Assembly (NCBI RefSeq): GCF_000150275.1
Contig: NW_002060943.1
Location: forward strand, 11,036,878 to 11,100,877
DNA: 64,000 bases
Direction of reading: 5' to 3'
DNA from: Trichoplax adhaerens
Taxonomy: Eukaryota > Placozoa > Uniplacotomia > Trichoplacea > Trichoplacidae
Below are positions 13,701 to 31,368 of this stretch, piece by piece. The position numbers were made by a program, and so were the translations under genes. Each line of letters opens with the position of its first letter. Within the stretch, counting starts at the first letter, position 1. The notes beneath the pieces are model-generated. The model did no database searches. It was not told where the DNA came from and saw nothing but the letters and a program-made list of their open reading frames with translations.

Positions 13701-16700
13701 ATGCATTGTAATATCTAACTGCTATGATCATCTCAGAGATATGCTCACCTTTTTATTTAGTCAAATTTAGAACAAGTACAGCAACAATTGGAAGCCTGCA
13801 AAGCTAGTGAAGAAGATCGTAAAAGTGAAAAAGAAAGTATGGAAAAAGCGTATGCAAACTTAGAGATTAGTGCCAGAGAACAGTTTCTAGCTAAGGTAAT
13901 TTTTGATTACATACTCGTACTGCTACTTTTATCTGACAACTCTAAAGACCAAATAGTTTGGCGTTACATACTTCATCGAAAATATTGTACATTAACAGTA
14001 TGAATGTATATAATTCTATCATATTAGGATAAAGACATCAAGGTTTTGCAGGATAAAGTACGAGATATGAGCACATTGGTAGCGGAAGCTAATGCAGCAA
14101 AGGATAGTTATCAAAAAAAATATGCTGAATTAGAGAAAACAATAGTTGACCAAGCAGAAGAAAATAGGTATTTTATAGAATACGTCATCACTTAAGTAAG
14201 AAAATCAATTATAACATAAACAACGAAATAATCCTTTATAATTAATACACACGTACTTATGCGTGTACTTAACTACCCTAAAACGCCCTTAAGCCACTAA
14301 TTCGGCCTAAAAACGACAATTTTAAAATAAACTAGGAAGCAAATGAGTAAGATGATTTCCAGGGATAGCTCAGAATTTCAAGAAGCCATTAATCGAGAAA
14401 GGGTTCACGAAAGGGAGCGCTTTGATATACTTGTGAATCAAATGCAAGAAAGGTATGAATACAAATACCCCTCCATCCATTAGGATTGCTACACCACATG
14501 GAAGATATGCATGTATCTTACTCTCTTGCTTAAATCCATTTCTTACTACCTTCATTTCTAACGTTAAAATTGCTAAAATAAATTCACGCCAACTCTTAAA
14601 AAGACTAAAAGAAAAGGATAGAGAAATTGCTGACCTTAATGAATGGATCAATAAAGCTGTCAGGCTAGATGCGGAAGAATATGACTCGGTAGGTATTTCA
14701 TTTGATTTTTTATTAACTCTCAGACTTGTTCAAGATTTATGCTGAGTCTTAGTTGGATAATTCCTAACTTCTATAGAATATTAACGGCAGTAAAATATCT
14801 ACTCTTTGCCTATTTGCAGTTGTCACTACAATTTGAACGTTGCGTAAGTGAACGTAATAGCTTAAAATTGGATTACGAAAAGAAAGCGGCTTCGGAAAAT
14901 AGATTGAAATCATTACTATCAAGACTGGTTAAGGTAGTAGTTAATTAAATATTAATCGCTTTGTCTATTCCAACCATAAGTGCGAGTAGTCTACTAAATT
15001 GTACGGTACCGAATATCGCATAGATGACAGAAGAACAACGAACTCGATTAAACGAAGTAAAGCTACAAAATAGTGAACTGAAAAGACGAATGACTGTAAG
15101 GATGTAACGCACTAATAAATCACACAACGTATTCATTAATTTCTACCTTTTCCATATAGTTTTTCAGTACAAAATATTTCAACACTGTTATTGTAGGAGT
15201 GCGAGAAAAGATTTACTAGCCAAATTAATTTGACAACATTAATAGAGAAGAACTGCAAAGAGCTACAAGAGGTTTGCCAATTTGACTTCTTATAACTAAC
15301 TGCGTTGGTATTTACGCATCTGTATATTTACCCTATTTATTTCACAACATTAGGATAATATGAAGCTAACAACGAAGGTTACTCGATTACGAGGTGAAAA
15401 TGAAGGCCTCAAAAATGAGAATGAACGACTGCGCAACGAAGTCGCCGACAAAGGTCAGCTAACGCGTATGAAATACTTTAGCTAGTCTCTCTGTTATATG
15501 GGGTAAATTACCGTACTAAAGTTTAGAATCAACCGCACCATATTTATTCGAAATGATGGGCGCCATAGTTGTATCAAAAAAGAAAATATACCCAAAAGGC
15601 AGATATAGTACCAACATGCTTTGACAGATCATCATTAATCCGAACAAGCGGTAGTGAACATGCTTACTGTAACGGATATTGAGATTATACGTCTCAAAAA
15701 AGAAAATGTATCGGAAATACAGATATACTGTAGTATCATTATTGCTTTGATGGACCATCATTAATCCGAATAAACGGTTGTGATGTTATTTACTATAATG
15801 TATGTTAAGGCACACATATACTTTATACCGTACATTTTGTGGATTATACGTTGTATTCTAGACATATAAGAAATAATCTCGTAATTGACTAGCAATATGT
15901 ACTATATTTCTACACTGGTTCTGTTTCGACAGGTCTGGCTAAAATTCACGATTATGCCATAATAAAACGTGAGGCAGAAATTTTAAAGGCAAATGCAGCA
16001 GATATTCCAAGGCATTATTGGTAAAGATAATCAGTTACAAGGATACTCTTATTAATTTACTTTGATTGAAGTACCTCGCGCGGATATCTGCAATTGGATG
16101 AAGACTACTACAGTCGCTTAATATGAATCGTATCTTTGTATACTACCATTAGGATTTAGAAGATAGTATCCGTATTAAAAATAAGATGCTCGATGATCAA
16201 AATTCAACAATACAGCAGCTAAAACAAGTAAGCGCGAAAATATAGATAACGATTGATTTAATTGCGCTCAATGATATTAATTTAAATTGCACTAAAATGG
16301 GTTTAGGCAAAACTGAATTTAGAAGAGGAACTAGCCGATGTTATCCAAAAAGCTTCGGAAGTCGAAAAAGAGCTTACTTCACATATGAATAGAGACGATA
16401 TTTATCAAGTAATAGGATAAACGACGTGATTGTCGACGTATAATACACAGATATTGACTATTTACGGTGGTATTAGAATTGAAGAGAATAGATTTATAAC
16501 GCACTTTAAATATTAACTATCCATGAATGCCAATTATAAAAGGTAAACTGCTGCAATAAAGTTATCCATACGCTGCGTTTTATCTCTTTAGGAAGAAATA
16601 GAAGCGGGGCGTGACAAAATTGCAGAATTGGAAAACCAATTGGAAGATTACAAGTATAAATTCAAGACATGTAGGGATAAAAACGGGTAAGTAAATGATA

Positions 16701-17763
16701 ATATTTAAAGGATACGATGTCATATCCCATCCATACGTTATTTCATTTTCAAAACTATTGATCATCAATTTCCGAATTCTTATTTTACTGGCTTTATATA
16801 ACAGTCAGTATTGTACTGCAGTGTCATTATAGAAAGTTGTCCATTCTGAGACTAAATATAATTCGTTATTAATGGTCTCTGTAGCGTACATCATTAAAGA
16901 TAGGGGTGTATCATACTAACCGCATTAGTAATTGTAATCACATACGTTTAATTAATTAGTGAACTACAAACCAGAATTGATGAGCTGCTCAAAGTAGGAG
17001 AGGAAGCTAAGGAAAGAATACAGAAAGCGGCTGATAAGATGAAACAGATGGAAATAGAGAAAAGTCAAGCCATAAAAGAAAGCCAGTAAGACGAAGACGT
17101 ATATATTTATACACATTGATGCCTAGTCATCTCCAATATTATTACAATAACGGAGTTGCTTACAGATTCAGTCGGCAGTATTTGAATAGCTTTGTAATTA
17201 ATAATGCTTTATAGCTAATAAATGACTTTTGCACGCAGCCCTAACGTATGCGTCGATTAATGTTTCATGTATACATAGGAGATCTACACAATTGCAAACT
17301 AAATTGGATTCAGAATTTCGAAAGCAATTGCATTCGCAAAGTCAATGTTATGAAGAGCAACTGGAAGTGCTGCGTCACGAAAGAGATGTGTACATAGCAA
17401 ACGCCAATAGAAAGGTACTGTAATGTCCAATGTAAAAGTAAAAAATTATAAAAACCAATTACATACAGTATGTTTTATAGTAGAAAAAATAAAAAAATTA
17501 CTAATCATGTATATAATTCGTGTTGCAGTACTGTAGTAATAATTAATTACGCTTTAAATAGGAAGGCAAGATACTGTAGTTACGTTTATATTAATGAAAT
17601 CGACGACTATAATACCCCTATTTAGGTAGAGGAAGTAGAGAACGAAATGCGTGCTTTGTTACAGGAACGGATAACAATAAATCAGAAATACAGCGAAATA
17701 GAAGATCAGTTGACAAAGATGACTACTGCCTTTGTAGATTTAAAGAATCTGGCGAAGACATGA
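10740..17763 (+). CDS. LRRCC1: Leucine-rich repeat and coiled-coil centrosomal protein 1 (LRRCC1)
   Basis: Twenty-four exons: 10740-11014, 11105-11436, 11786-11841, 11994-12092, 12174-12260, 12391-12532, 12852-13057, 13194-13293, 13506-13624, 13761-13895, 14028-14167, 14336-14452, 14604-14688, 14820-14933, 15024-15095, 15197-15271, 15354-15453, 15933-15988, 16153-16227, 16307-16408, 16592-16686, 16960-17085, 17279-17414, 17626-17763. The sum is 993 aa, close to human LRRCC1 (about 1030). Residues 1-200 are leucine-rich repeats (LHCNRIKQIENL, HLDLSSNSITQIAGL, NLAYNEIDDVSGF) with a cap around DNPMCKQDGYREKIFQAL. From residue about 400 almost everything is charged coiled coil (ELDAEKERRWKAEMAARKL). 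The C-terminus (RDVYIANANRKVEEVENEMR) matches the family's conserved end. LRRCC1 sits at centrosomes and centrioles and supports mitotic spindle and cilium structure. Exon 18 needs either a GC donor at 15989 or has a broken frame; see findings. Confidence 0.93.
13358..13376. repeat. Perfect 8+3+8 inverted repeat (TACTGTAC family)
   Basis: TACTGTAC-AAT-GTACAGTA lies in LRRCC1 intron 8 and could form a small hairpin. It belongs to the dispersed TACTGTAC/GTACAGTA motif family seen across the non-coding parts of this window. Confidence 0.8.
15574..15812. repeat. Imperfect two-copy tandem repeat, period 120 bases, in LRRCC1 intron 17
   Basis: Copy 1 begins at 15574 and copy 2 at 15694. Both open with TCAAAAAAGAAAAT, share a TTGCTTTGA/ATGCTTTGA block followed by a CATCATTAATCCGAA block, and then an AAGCGGT/AAACGGTTGT segment. 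The copies differ by substitutions and small indels, so the duplication is not recent. The repeat explains the long open frame on the opposite strand here, which I do not regard as a gene. Confidence 0.8.
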
Positions 17764-19397
17764 CAAGGCTAATATTATTCGTTTGATACGTAAAATTGCG
17801 AAAAAATATACAATATTACGTTATACATACATGTAACGTACATCATGATCTTTATAATGGCAAATCAATATTTTCGTGCTATGGATATGTAAAAATGTAT
17901 ATATATGTTGTATAAAAACTCCTTTAAATATTGTACAACCTGCACTCAGGTCTTAATTTTTACATTTATACATATACAGCATTATTTAAGTAGTCAATAC
18001 CAATGACGTGTGATATTATACGAATTAAAGATACCATATCCTTAATTCTCCTATTTCAACTGATACGCTCCAGTTGTAGATAAATTATTTCATAGTGCAG
18101 CAAACTCTATTTTCGTCCAAGTTATTTTTTACATGCTAGACTCGACCACGCTATTGATTTCAAAAGAAGTTTCTGCTAGGAATACGGTCTGCGTGTGTTC
18201 TATAATTAATTAATTTACATCGTTCTCATTTATTTATTAATGTACTATACTCTATGGGAGGTCATCCCATTGATCAAAAACTTTTTGCTGCAGACTATAT
18301 TGTGGAGTTGCTACAGAATCTGTAAATAAATTTGCAAACTGACTATGGCAGCGTAGTACCATGGCATAATAGTTCATGATAGTATTGTATCTTACTTTCC
18401 TCTACTAAAATTGTACGAATTTATTGTAACTGAAACCCTTCCTACATTTGTGTTTATTTGATATGCCTTTTTTACTACTGTATTCAAAGTATTTTATTTA
18501 CTTATTTATTTATTTATAGTAATATCGTATTTGAGTACAAAATCAGAGACCCTACTGACTACTGTACTAGATTTACCAAGTAGTGGACGCTGTAGATAGC
18601 ATAAAATAGACTACCGTATCGTCAAAGACTTTTACGAGAAAATTCGAGACTGGAAGTAGCTTTTCAGTCCAGTACAACAAATGTGCAATCGATCGTGCTA
18701 CCTACCGCCAGCATCCATGCAGTACGGTAACTACAAGTTGTTCTATCTCGTTGGTAATCTCTGGAAAGACAGCGACATAAATAGAGGCAGTTTTTTGAGC
18801 TTTTGTCACACGTAAATTATGATTATCGATTTCATTCTACTTTACGGCGAAATTAACCAAATCTGTTGCATGCCAGGCATTTTGTTTCAGTTTTTAGCTA
18901 AACAGAAACGAAGCTGCGGACAGTGCAAACTCTTTTTATTACTTGATATGACTGTGACAATCCTGCAGAGATCTACTATGATTCTGTAGTGCTGAGCAAA
19001 CCTGAAACGTAGACATGTACAGTATATTTACTGATTCATACAGTGATAGATTCGTATGCTCTAGTTGGGCTAGGGCTAAATCGTCGAGGGTTATGCTCTA
19101 TTAAGAGTCAACTAACTACTTGACATAACGCTTTTTATCATGACGCGGTTGTAAAGAATCTTGTAATATCGCCTTTCACCTATGTGAAAGTTTAGTACTG
19201 TACATTAAGTCATACTTTAGCCAGAATTCATCGCAATGATAGCCAGTGTCGACATCGCACGTGCTATACAAATGCATAAATTCTAGCATCAAAATTAAAC
19301 AACATATTAACCACCTACGGGCGATTGTAAATTTACACAAATGTTTTATAAAATATGTTCTTGAACTTACTCGTAGTATCTAAATCTTATTGAATAG
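17764..19397. other. Spacer between LRRCC1 and ADAMTS, first ADAMTS exon not resolved
   Basis: This 1.6 kb should contain the LRRCC1 3' UTR (a weak ATTAAA lies at 18024-18029) and the ADAMTS promoter plus its signal-peptide exon. The first visible ADAMTS exon enters in phase 1, so an upstream coding exon must exist. I found no ATG exon here with the right phase and donor, so it may be very short or lie in a stretch I could not recognise. Confidence 0.5.
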
Positions 19398-22300
19398 ATC
19401 AAGAGGTTACTTTGGCGATTGTCAAATTCGACAATGTAACAATGGACAAAATACCATTAGAAGAATCAGAATTGCATATGGTCGTAAAATTCCTTGTTGG
19501 CTACGAAATGCATATTAAGCTTCGTCAAGACTACCAAATTGGTGGTACAGAAAGTAGCTGTGAACTATACATTGGCTCAGTATACAATGATAACTCTTCT
19601 TCTGCAAATATTACGGTTTGCGATACCAAGGTGAGTGTATAAATTATTTGATCAGAAACACATTACAGCTCTTAACTTGGGGATTACATACATCGTAGGA
19701 GGCGACAGGGACAATCTATTCAAGAAATGAAAAACTAATCATTGAGCCATTGGCAGAGAAAGGATCGCCACCGTTTGATTCCTATAAAGTTCACACATTA
19801 ATAGTTATAAACTCGTCCATACCAAACCTATATCGTAAGCATCGATGCATACATCACTAGTATTAATTTTACTTTGCCTTGTGTATTTCCGTGTCTTAAC
19901 TTTATCCTCAGCTATTAAAAGTTGTTTTAAACGTTTACTCAGGAAGCGAATACTTGTGGTCTCCAATGGCGTTCATAAATAACAGAAAAAAAAGAGCAGC
20001 TACTTCAACTTCTAATGATTTAACTTTGGAGACGTTAGTTGTAGTAGATCACTCTTTACATACAAAGCTTAAAGCGGTTGTCCCAGATATTGAACAGTTT
20101 GTAACGACCTTGATGAGTATTGTAAGTACTGAAATTATTTCGAAAAACTTCATATCTTTCTATGTATTGAGCCATTACTGATATTTTATTTCCCTAGGCA
20201 AATGACTTTTATCATCACAAATCTCTCGGAAGCAGGATTAATATTGCAGTCACGAAAATCGTCATTATGAGTGAAGCTGACCAAGTATGCATCTAAATAA
20301 ACTTTCATTTTTGGTTAAAATTTGTACATGTCTACAAGATTTTATTTATTTTCAATGGCTATAGAGAGCAATGGGACAAAACATGCTTGCTCAGCTTCAG
20401 CTGTATTACTTCAGTCAGTGGCAATACCAGCATTACCCTGATTGCGATCATGCTGTGTTGTTAACTGGGTAAGGAGATTCTTGATATGATAACCGAACAA
20501 AATTTTTGCTGTATGACATAACTGAAGTTATCTTTACTCTTTTTATTTTTTACAGTTTATCGCTAAAAGGAAACAATTATGAGTCTATAGTTGGTAAGAT
20601 CAATAGTAAAGATTTTTATCGCAGGATTCATTTACGTTTTGATAATCCATAATTTATTTTGCAGGATCTGCATGGAGCGGAACTATGTGTGAAAGAATGT
20701 TTAGTAACTCTATAGTTGAAGTTGTCAGTTTATTATCTGGAATTACGATTGCACATGAAATAGGACACAGGTCGCCTAAAATCGCTTGATTCTGCTAGTC
20801 TATTTTGTATTATTATACTACATCGCATGCGTTTATCATAATTATATGTTCTGCTAAACAGTTTCGACTTAAGACATGATGAAGACTATGGGACTCGATG
20901 TAGTGGCCGCAGTTATGTAATGTCCAAACAATTTACTTTGAATGGAGAATTAACTTGGTCGCGTTGTAGTGCGTCAAAACTGAAGGAATTTCTAAAGTAA
21001 GGTGTTCTCTTTTGTAATCAACTGAAAGGGATTGTTAACCTAGGATCTTGATCTTGTAATAGCTCGCCTTATAGGTCGCGCTGTCTACATAACAAACAAA
21101 GTCGTGATTCTACCCCCTCCAGCTCGTTAGCTCAGCCAGGACAGTTATTTGACGTTGCTGCTCAGTGCAAAATTCGTCATGGACCCACAGCGACTCCATG
21201 CGATGACATCAATGCAGCTGCGGTAATTTATATTATTGGCATAGTTATCTTCTAAAGATATGATTTATATCAGTTGTAATTTTTCGAATTCATGTTTCAG
21301 GTTTGTTCTCGGTTGTGGTGTCGAGTCAATGGTCGGTGTACAACAGATAATTTCCCGCTAGTTGATGGAACAAGTTGTGGTTTAGACCGAGTAAGTTTTT
21401 TGAAGTAGCCTCTTTTCATATCTACGAACTAGGTTAACAATTTGAAAATTATACATACATAGTGGTGTCGAAACGGAAAATGTTCCGAAAAGAGTTCTGC
21501 TACATCATCACTTGGCAAATGGAGTGCATACTCGGATTTTAGCGCATGTAGTAGATCCTGTGGAGGTGGTATACAATATCGTCAGAGGTTTTGCGTATCT
21601 CCGTAAGTAATGACTTTATTAAAGTAATACATTGGAAACTAAATTTTAATAAGAAATGCACGATTGATTAGGTCTGGCGACGCTATTTGCAACGGCAAAA
21701 ATAAAGACTTTCGAATTTGCAATATTCAGGTAGAAATACGAATAATCGTTTTGTAGTTTAACCTGAATATACCAGGTCAACAGGTATCCTAAATCATACA
21801 TCTGTTTTGGACTCACAGTCTTGCCCGTCTAACGCTAAATCCTATCGGGATTGGCACTGCCAGATGCTTGGTTTTAGCAAAGCTTACTTAAATCATTATT
21901 ATGGCAAACATGGTAAGTTGAATTCGTATTATTCTGCCCAGTTCAGAGGCACAGAATGTTTTACAGATGAATTTCCACAATTTTTCCATTTATAGTGGAA
22001 TCAACTTGCGACTTACTTTGCTCGTATCAATTCGGACGGTTAAGTGTTGTGAAGAATGTTTCTAAAGTTGTAGACGGTATACGATGTGGAAAATCTTCAG
22101 TGTGCTTTAAAGGAGTTTGCTCGGTAATTTAACCTAATGGAAAGTGAGTTTATTGTGACTAGCGTAAATTATTACTGATATTAAATCCATGATGACTGTA
22201 CAGTCACTAGGTTGTGATGGCATTGTAAACTCTGGGGCAAAGTTAGATCGGTGTGGCGTTTGCAATGGAGAGAATGAATCGTGTAAAGTAATACAACAAG

Positions 22301-23970
22301 AATTAGTGACCTACGGTAGATATTTAATGATACCTCCTTCCGATCCGTTATGAAAATATCAAAGTGTTTAAACTTTTAAATTTTAAAAATTTTAGATTAC
22401 GAACAAGTACAATTTCCTCGGGGCGCTCGAAGCATCCTTATTACTGAAAGATTCAGAAACCAAAATGAAGAACTTCGTAAGTTATGTTACTATTAAAACT
22501 AATATTTTTGTTCTTGTCCTGCTTATCAATATTTTTGATCGTACGAAATTTAGGATTGAAAAATAGAAATGGTCAATCAGTTGTTATTAATCCTAGAAAT
22601 CAAAATGATTCCTATTACTTTGGAGGAACGGAATTTTTTTCAATGTTTGTAAATGGCCTTGGACGTATACAAGCCAATGGTCCTATCAAAGAAGATATTT
22701 TCCTGCAAGTAGGTTCTTGAAGCAAATGAGTTGTTTGATGATGTAAATGTTGAGTATGAGAAAGTATCTATAATTTTTTTAGAGTCGTAGTCATCTTCAG
22801 TTGATGCTCGAGTACAAAATAAGCAGAAAAGAATTTGCTTCGTTGAGCTCTTACGGCTGGATAGCTTTCGAGACAAAGTGCAGTGCTGTTTGTGGAGGAG
22901 GTATGGATACTTATTTGAATTCATAATTTCATGTATATTAAAAATGTCTCCATTCGATAGGATCGAAAATTCGTTACGCAAAGTGCGGCACTATTAGCTC
23001 TAACGGTAGTAGAGTTTTTGTGCCGGAATATGTTTGCGGTACAGCCGTAAAACCGAAAAATATAACGTTGTCATGCAACAGTCAACCTTGCCCTACAAGG
23101 TTAGTCGGATATTCTAATTTCAAACTTGGGTATATTAATGATTTCAGCTTTGATTCTACCTTTAGACCCCAGTTTACATTCAAGTGGCGCGTATATGTTA
23201 ATCCGTGCAGCAAATCGTGTGGTTCGGGTAAAGAATATACTGTATATAGAGGCTTTCCATCAATAACAGATATTTGATTGTTCTGATAATGGTTACCTTA
23301 CTTCGATTTAGGAACTCAAATCATAACGTATAAATGTTTTAAAGTGGAAACTGATCAAATGGTATCTGATAGCCATTGCAATGGCGTGGTTAAGCCTTTT
23401 TCGTATATTCGTAGATGTAATACGAAATCTTGTGCTGTCCAAGCAAAGTAAGTATATGAACTTGAGTTGGGGGATATTTCAAGTATTAAGTTTCCAGAAT
23501 AGCTTTTTAAAGTTGAATCTCGTGCGTTACAGATGGAAAGCCGGCAAATGGAGCAGTTGCAGTAAAAGTTGCGGTGGTGGTATAAAATATCGCAGCATAG
23601 CTTGTATCGATAACCAAAGCGGCCACATAATTCACCCAAGCAAATGTTCTCCACACGACGTCCCTGCTTCGTCTTCCAGTTGCAATAATCAGAAGTGCCT
23701 GATAGGAAAATGGAAGGTCCATTCTTGGGCAAAGGTGGAAATGTCATAGACTAAAAATTTCGTTTTTGTTGACCTTATTAACTTCGATTTTTACCCTAAT
23801 TTTTTTAAATTATTGTATTGTAGTGCAAAACGACTAACCAAGGATGTGCTCAAACTCGCCAACTCTACTGTTACAATCCTCAAAATCATGAAGAATTACG
23901 ATTTACAGACTGTGATAATTCCATTCGTCCTGAACGTATTCGTTTATGTCAGCCGATGGCTTGTGGTTAA
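19398..23970 (+). CDS. ADAMTS-family secreted metalloprotease (5' exon missing from model)
   Basis: Exons: 19398-19630, 19699-19834, 19943-20121, 20198-20284, 20365-20468, 20556-20593, 20665-20770, 20862-20996, 21075-21222, 21301-21390, 21463-21602, 21672-21729, 21819-21912, 21996-22123, 22204-22315, 22396-22476, 22554-22708, 22783-22900, 22961-23099, 23166-23227, 23312-23447, 23533-23734, 23824-23970; about 942 residues. Domain order: a short prodomain with its cysteine pair and TGTIYSRNEKLIIEPL; a furin-type NNRKKR site; a metalloprotease with zinc motif HEIGHSFDLRHD and Met-turn SYVMSKQF; a disintegrin-like domain (FDVAAQCKIRHG); a central TSP1 repeat (GKWSAYSDFSACSRSCGGGI); a cysteine-rich domain; a spacer; then about four C-terminal TSP1 repeats, the clearest being GKWSSCSKSCGGGIKYRSIA. 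The catalytic Glu and zinc His residues are present, so it should be an active extracellular protease acting on matrix or surface glycoproteins. I cannot assign it to a particular ADAMTS number. Confidence 0.92.
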
Positions 23971-26753
23971 TTCCTGTAATGGCAAATATTGCGGCTGTAA
24001 AATGAATCATTATTACCGCTAAATTACGATTTCGGATGTAATTTTTAGAAATTAGAATTTTGATGATTAGCAGATTTATATATACCTATATATATTAGAA
24101 TAACTGTATTACCTTGAATTTGTAATGTATACGAGTTTAGCGGACGAAATTTAAACTAGAAGTAATACACTTACTTTGTATTAGTGATATTTTAGTCATT
24201 TTATAAAAAAAGATACGTTTCGTTCCTATCCTATTGATGTTATAAAAGAGTATACGGAAATGCGACATGGTTTTAAAATACGTAACACATTCATGTCGCC
24301 AATGTTATTTAGCACTATTGCTCTGTTACGTTAAACTTACTACAAGTACATTTTATCGCTGAACTTGTTTTATTAATCGTCTGTTTTTCGCTATTAGTGA
24401 GCATCTTCTATCGAGCTATTTCTTAAAGATTTACAGAAATTGTAAACATTTCACTGTACTAACGGTATTGTACTACAATTGTAAATTTGGGGGATACTAA
24501 AATTGATTTGTAAAAGGCACTATAGTCAGTCAGTACCTGCATATTTTTGTAACTTCTACATCAAGCAAGTGAACCATTAGAAAGTGTTGTAGTGTTTTAT
24601 TATCAACAGAACTTTGACTAAACTAACTGCAGGTACGTGATAAACATCTTTCTTCATGATTTTGTAGTTAATTTTTAATTAGCTCAGTATAATTATGAGT
24701 AACGGTAATGTAATTTGATAGCCGTAACCGCATCTTGTCAGTAAAATCTCGTAAGTGATGTGATGTCAATATCACAAGTTGAATAAATCATATCATCCAT
24801 GCCTTGATTCATCTTGTACTCTGCGTAATAAGTATTTGATACATTTGAACAGACTTAACAGAATAGTAGTTGTTACGATGGTTGTCCAAGTGTTTTACCT
24901 CCCTAGACGAAGGGCGATGAAGTTCAGTAGTGAAATCGGAATTATGAATACGATTATATATTGTAGCTCAATGAAGGGCTTGCATTCGTTCATGATTCAG
25001 CATAGCCCTATGGATTGCTAAATTATCGCTATTATTATCATCCATGATAGCATACACTGCATTGCACTGTAAATATCTTAATTTCTTTGTATGGTGTTCC
25101 ACTGCTCATGCTATGCCACAGTGAGCCAACATATCATCAAAACACTTTGTAAAGATTTTGAAATTTACAGTTAATAATTTTAAGTAAATTTATAATCTTT
25201 GTGTTCACCTGACTAATGAAATAAGTAAATGCTCTTATACAGTGCAAATATCTATTCAATAATCATCCCCTATAAAATCAAGTTACAAGTTATGCTGTAA
25301 CTGTTTCTAGTGAATCAATATCGTTGACGACTATGACTATGCATGCACAGCACATGTTGCAGGTGTTGTACCAAAATTTGTAGTCATAACATAGACATAG
25401 ACATACTCTATGCGTACAGAAATAGCACTTCTCTTTCGTTGAACTAATTTTAAGCGAGACATATCAGTTAATATATCTCACTCGATTAATAGAGTCCAGT
25501 TGTTATTGAATGGATTTATTTGTCGGTATTTGCATTACCTAAGTTTTAGATATACTTCTATGGGTTAATAATCACTATTTCAGGGATATTTGGACGTATA
25601 TAAGCGCCGTTAATTATTGAATATTGGTTACTTTTATTAGAGTCAGGCAAACACAGTTTATATCCAAATCTTTAATTTTAGTAACTTGGCAAAATGATTG
25701 ACCATGTTTTGACAAGTTGGAGGACTATCGTAAGCATTGGTAACATGGTGCTGCTGAGACCTTCAAGATAGACTAGTGATGGTACTGTACTGTACACCGA
25801 GTGTACCGTATTGTATGAAAGTAAGTGACTGTGAGTACTGTACAGCCTGACACATCGTGCTGTAGCGACCTGCAACTGTCATCTCCATGATAACAATGGT
25901 TACCACTGACTAGTGACTGATTCGTACAGTTCGACACAGTGAAGAGTACGTTGGCAGTATGCAGCAGCAAGTCAGTAACATCAGTCCTTACTGCCAACTC
26001 GATCCTAAGAAATCAATATTTCACTGAACATTTCTGGCAAATTGCTGAAAAGCTCTTGCTGAAAGTACAAATTCAATCCCTGTAAGTATCTTCAATTTAG
26101 GTGCGCAATATATTAGAGTCTACGAAAGAAATTGCCTATAAAATAGATTGAAATAAAGAACTACTAGTTGCGTGCAAGGAAGAACTATCAAAATAATGAA
26201 GTACTGTACTGTACTGTAAAGCAATGAATCATGGAGAGATGACCTCGTGTCATGGTGATCAAATCGATAGTCATGGACTTTACTGCCTATGTAAATTGAT
26301 CGCAACGAATTAGAATTCCCTTTTTAACCGGCCATGCAGTCATGACTAGTCGTTAGGTAACTTTCTATACGAATTTTTCTGTCATTGGGGCAGGCGGTAA
26401 TAGGACTAACTACCGTATGTTGTCAGTACAGTAGTTTGACGATCTAACAGAGCGAACGAATATAAATCGTGATTCATCCGTACTGTACGAATGTCAAATT
26501 TTCCACTACTGAAAGTGTAAACTTGCATAAACGAGGTTAAATACTACCCAGTATGAGCTAATAGGTGGAGGATCGAAGAATCTATGACGATCGTATACAA
26601 CTACTAATTGTACATAGAATTTAGTTCATTTATAGGTACAATTTGCTGTCAAGGCAGAGCATAACCAGTTATGCTTCAGTAATTAACAATCTTGTTTGTA
26701 CTCCTTTCTGATAGTAGTCTCTTTCTGAAAAAGTAATCCTGCATAGACCTAAA
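23971..26753. other. Intergenic spacer between ADAMTS and NSUN2
   Basis: I see no gene in these 2.8 kb. Short frames on both strands lack splice context and family resemblance. The stretch 25780-25930 is rich in GTACTGTAC and TACAGT motifs, and 26201-26218 is a pure run of the ACTG-TACTG type, so part of the spacer belongs to the dispersed palindrome family described below. Confidence 0.55.
26201..26218. repeat. GTACT(GTACT)n short tandem run of the TACTGTAC motif
   Basis: Three overlapping copies of the five-base unit GTACT give GTACTGTACTGTACTGTA. Each junction is itself the TACTGTA palindrome-like core that recurs at about 25785, 62311, 62879 and 63011. Confidence 0.75.
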
Positions 26754-31295
<4,542 letters not shown>

Positions 31296-31362
31296 TTCCT
31301 TTAATGAGTATCAACTATAATTTGGTTGCGCAATCTCTATCGATAGTGTCGTATGTATAAGC

Positions 31363-31368
31363 AATAAA
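31363..31368 (+). terminator. NSUN2: AATAAA polyadenylation signal for NSUN2
   Basis: A canonical AATAAA lies 67 bases after the NSUN2 stop codon, at a typical distance for a short 3' UTR in a compact genome. No other AATAAA lies closer. Confidence 0.6.

Noticed and set aside
15516-15761. 81-codon open frame on minus inside LRRCC1
   Set aside because: It is produced by the 120-base tandem repeat within an intron; the repeated residues YIFFFET/YIFFFDT show this.
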